From the NCBI RefSeq assembly GCF_001722335.1, contig NZ_MIHA01000025.1, positions 1 through 64,000 on the forward strand: a DNA stretch of 64,000 bases, read 5' to 3'. Position numbers and translations under genes: made by a program. Within the stretch, counting starts at the first letter, position 1. Every line of letters starts with the position of its first letter. The notes below the pieces were generated by a model. The model did no database searches. It saw only the letters and a list, made by a program, of their open reading frames with translations, and was not told the DNA's origin. This document shows positions 62,321-64,000 of this stretch, one piece after another. Source of the stretch: Mycolicibacterium flavescens (GTDB lineage: Bacteria > Actinomycetota > Actinomycetes > Mycobacteriales > Mycobacteriaceae).

Positions 62321-63139
62321 CTACTCCGGGGCTCCGGTCGGATCGGGCCGCTGCGCGCTCGGATCTGCGCGCTGCGCGCTCGGATCTGCGCGCTGCGCGC
62401 GGCGCGCGGTCTTTTCGGCCGCCTCGTCGGCGTCCATCCGGTTGGCCTCCGCCAGCGTCGGCGCGCCGCCGCCCAGCCGGTGCGGCACCCAGAACTCACC
62501 GGCCGGATGCGCACCGTACTCGTCCTGCACCCGCTCCAGCAGGTGCTGCATGCGCGAGTGCAGCAGCGCGGTCAGCTCCGGGGCCGGCAGCGTCGGCGGG
62601 ATCGGCTCGCCGACCGCGATCGAGATCGGCACCTTGGGCCGCCACATCTTCTTGGGATGCCCCTTGGTCCAGATCCGCTGGGCGCCCCAGACGATGTGCG
62701 GGACGATCGGCACGTCGGCGGCGATGGCCATCCGCGCCGCGCCGGACTTGAACTCCTTGATCTCGAAGCTGCGGCTGATCGTGGCTTCGGGGTAGACGCC
62801 GACCAGCTCACCTTCCTTGAGCTTCTGGCAGGCCTGGGCGAACGAGTCGGCGCCGCTGTCGCGGTCCACCTCGATGTGGCGCAGGCTGCGCATGATCGGC
62901 CCGGAGATCTTGTTGTCGAAGACCTCCTTCTTCGCCATGAACCGGACCTTGCGGCCGAGGCCCTGCCGGTAGGCGGGCAGACCGGCGAAGGTGAAGTCGA
63001 AGTAGCTGGTGTGGTTGATCGCGATCACCGCGCCACCGGTGGTGGGCAGGTTCTCCACGCCGGTCACCGTGAACTTCAACCCCTGCACGCGCCAGATCGT
63101 CCGTGCCAGCGCAATAACGGTGCCGTATACCGGTTCCAC
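62321..63139 (-). CDS. PlsC-family acyltransferase paralogue
   Basis: A 272-residue protein, paralogous to the downstream gene: AINHTSYFDFTFAGLPA (HxxxxD), YPEATISRSFEIKEF and IVPHIVWGAQRIWTKGHP. GTG 63139 (VEPVYGTVIALARTIWRV) is the start preferred because its N-terminus parallels the paralogue; sequence upstream would overlap the divergent gene. The C-terminal tail RRAQRADPSAQRADPSAQRP is generated by a 21-base tandem repeat and is probably a species-specific extension. Confidence 0.9.
   Translation of the reverse strand: MEPVYGTVIALARTIWRVQGLKFTVTGVENLPTTGGAVIAINHTSYFDFTFAGLPAYRQGLGRKVRFMAKKEVFDNKISGPIMRSLRHIEVDRDSGADSFAQACQKLKEGELVGVYPEATISRSFEIKEFKSGAARMAIAADVPIVPHIVWGAQRIWTKGHPKKMWRPKVPISIAVGEPIPPTLPAPELTALLHSRMQHLLERVQDEYGAHPAGEFWVPHRLGGGAPTLAEANRMDADEAAEKTARRAQRADPSAQRADPSAQRPDPTGAPE
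62350..62400. repeat. 21-base tandem repeat in acyltransferase C-terminus
   Basis: Two full copies of a 21-base unit starting GCTGCGCGCTCGG (62350-62370 and 62371-62391) and a third partial copy encode the repeated AQRADPS heptapeptide on the minus strand. Being a multiple of three, copy number can change without frameshift. Confidence 0.85.
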
Positions 63140-63157
63140 ATCAGGCAGCCTAGTCGC

Positions 63158-63844
63158 GTGAGCGCACCCACCGAACCCGTGCCGACACCGGCCGTCGTCA
63201 TCCGCATCGCCGCCGGACGGCCGGTGCGCGCGGTGTGGGTCAACGAGTTGGGCGGGGTGACGTTCGAGGTCGGCGGCACGGAGTTCGTGAAGGTGGGGGA
63301 CGCGCACCTGTTGGCCGCCGAGGAGCCGCGGCTGCGCTGGGCTCGGCGCTACACACTGGTTCCCGAGGTCCTGGCGGCCGGGCCGGGTTGGCTGCACACC
63401 GCGCGGCTGCCCGGGTACTCGGCGGTCGACCCGCGGTGGGCCGACGATCCCCAGACTGCGGCGCGCGCGATCGGCACCGGGCTGCGGCGGTTGCACGACG
63501 CGCTACCGGTCGCCGATTGTCCGTTCGGCCGCCCGTCCTGGGTGCCCGCCGACGCGCCACCCGCCGACCGCCCGGTGGTGTGCCACGGCGACCCGTGCTC
63601 ACCGAACACGCTGCTCGACGACGACGGCGCGTTCAGCGGGCACGTCGACCTCGGCGACCTGGGTGTCGCCGACCGGTGGGCCGATCTGGCCGTCGCAACC
63701 ATGTCGCTGGACTGGAACTTCCCCACCGGGGGTCCGGGCGGCTTCCAGGAGATCCTCCTCGACGCGTACGGCGCGGCCGCCGACGTGGACCGCATCGCCT
63801 TCTACCGCCGCGCGTGGGACGGGGACCAGCCGGCGGCGGGCTAG
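63158..63844 (+). CDS. APH-fold phosphotransferase (Rv3817-like)
   Basis: A 228-residue aminoglycoside-phosphotransferase-fold protein in the position of Rv3817. The catalytic loop is VVCHGDPCSPNTLLDDDG (HGDxxxxN) and the second metal-binding motif is GHVDLGDLGVADRWADLA, both typical of APH(3')-like kinases. FVKVGD supplies the ATP lysine. The aminoglycoside enzymes share this layout closely, but chromosomal mycobacterial homologues are not proven resistance genes. GTG 63158 starts 18 bases from the divergent acyltransferase start, so their promoters overlap. Confidence 0.85.
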   Translation: MSAPTEPVPTPAVVIRIAAGRPVRAVWVNELGGVTFEVGGTEFVKVGDAHLLAAEEPRLRWARRYTLVPEVLAAGPGWLHTARLPGYSAVDPRWADDPQTAARAIGTGLRRLHDALPVADCPFGRPSWVPADAPPADRPVVCHGDPCSPNTLLDDDGAFSGHVDLGDLGVADRWADLAVATMSLDWNFPTGGPGGFQEILLDAYGAAADVDRIAFYRRAWDGDQPAAG

Positions 63845-63882
63845 ACTCGCGGCGGGAAACCACACACGCAGGAAGGGTATTT

Positions 63883-64000
63883 GTGCAGGTCACGAGCATT
63901 GGTCACGCGGGATTCCGCATCGACACCGCGGCGGGCAGCGTGCTGTGCGACCCGTGGGTGAACCCTGCCTACTTCGCGTCGTGGTTCCCGTTCCCCGACA
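63883..64000 (+). CDS. MBL-fold/Rieske-type protein, N-terminal part (Rv3818-like, runs off window)
   Basis: The first 39 codons are visible, starting at GTG 63883 with GGAAGGG upstream: VQVTSIGHAGFRIDTAAGS followed by VLCDPWVNPAYFASWFPF. The start TSIGHAGF...CDPW is the opening of a metallo-beta-lactamase fold and matches Rv3818, which also has a Rieske 2Fe-2S domain. The rest lies outside the window. Confidence 0.75.
   Translation, partial: MQVTSIGHAGFRIDTAAGSVLCDPWVNPAYFASWFPFPD

Noticed and set aside
63158..63844. Aminoglycoside-resistance gene
   Set aside because: The HGD motif is present, but chromosomal mycobacterial proteins of this fold at this locus are not known resistance determinants; recorded only as an APH-fold kinase.

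Overview
The window is high-GC actinobacterial DNA from a mycobacterium. It carries a nearly complete chromosomal locus for arabinogalactan and mycolic acid assembly: galactan export and priming, dprE1/dprE2, aftA-embC-embA-embB, accD4-pks13-fadD32, the antigen 85 cluster, aftB-ubiA-phosphatase-glfT2-glf, and erp. Gene order follows the Rv3772-Rv3818 segment of M. tuberculosis, but many intervening genes differ. There are two antigen 85 genes plus MPT51 in a row, no PE_PGRS gene, and a solute-binding/ion-channel gene after embB. This points to an environmental, Mycolicibacterium-like species rather than the tuberculosis complex. Species cannot be assigned from reading alone.

Layout. 1-963: right part of an IS21-family element (istA tail, istB, terminal repeats). 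964-4350: a broken reductase copy, an intact paralogue divergent from an HxlR regulator, a YjbR-like protein, a phosphodiesterase, a small coiled-coil protein and a secreted DUF732 protein. 4631-4830: tRNA-Arg and tRNA-Ser. 4915-13462: hisC2 and housekeeping or accessory metabolism, including echA21, a type III polyketide synthase with a membrane methyltransferase, another tRNA-Ser, a MarR regulator, a quinone oxidoreductase and a cysteine-desulfurase-like protein lacking its expected lysine. 13746-16825: proteasome activator bpa followed by wzt-glfT1-wzm (galactan export and priming). 16929-20151: accessory genes, including a decayed AhpD duplicate. 20180-34483: the arabinan block. It runs from a GtrA-family protein through dprE1, dprE2 and aftA to embC, embA and embB. 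34560-37006: a glutamate-receptor-like channel converging on a Ser/Thr kinase. 37071-47720: the mycolate condensation operon and the Culp6 lipase. 47777-51030: MPT51 and two antigen 85 mycolyltransferases. 51083-57775: a tightly overlapped operon for late arabinan, DPA precursor and galactan synthesis. 58000-64000: erp, an exported amidase-like protein, a HAD phosphatase, two acyltransferases, an APH-fold kinase and the start of an Rv3818-like protein.

How the genes work together. Glf makes UDP-Galf. GlfT1 starts the galactan on the polyprenyl carrier, GlfT2 extends it and Wzm/Wzt exports it. UbiA, the PAP2-type phosphatase, DprE1 and DprE2 make decaprenylphosphoryl-arabinose. AftA, EmbA, EmbB, EmbC and AftB use that donor outside the membrane. 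FadD32, AccD4 and Pks13 make the mycolate, which antigen 85 enzymes attach to the arabinan ends.

The clearest unusual observation is that DprE1 carries alanine where M. tuberculosis has Cys387, the residue attacked by benzothiazinones. I did not find a convincing wholly new system. The least explained elements are the channel/kinase pair between embB and accD4, the type III PKS/methyltransferase pair, and the lysine-less PLP-fold protein.
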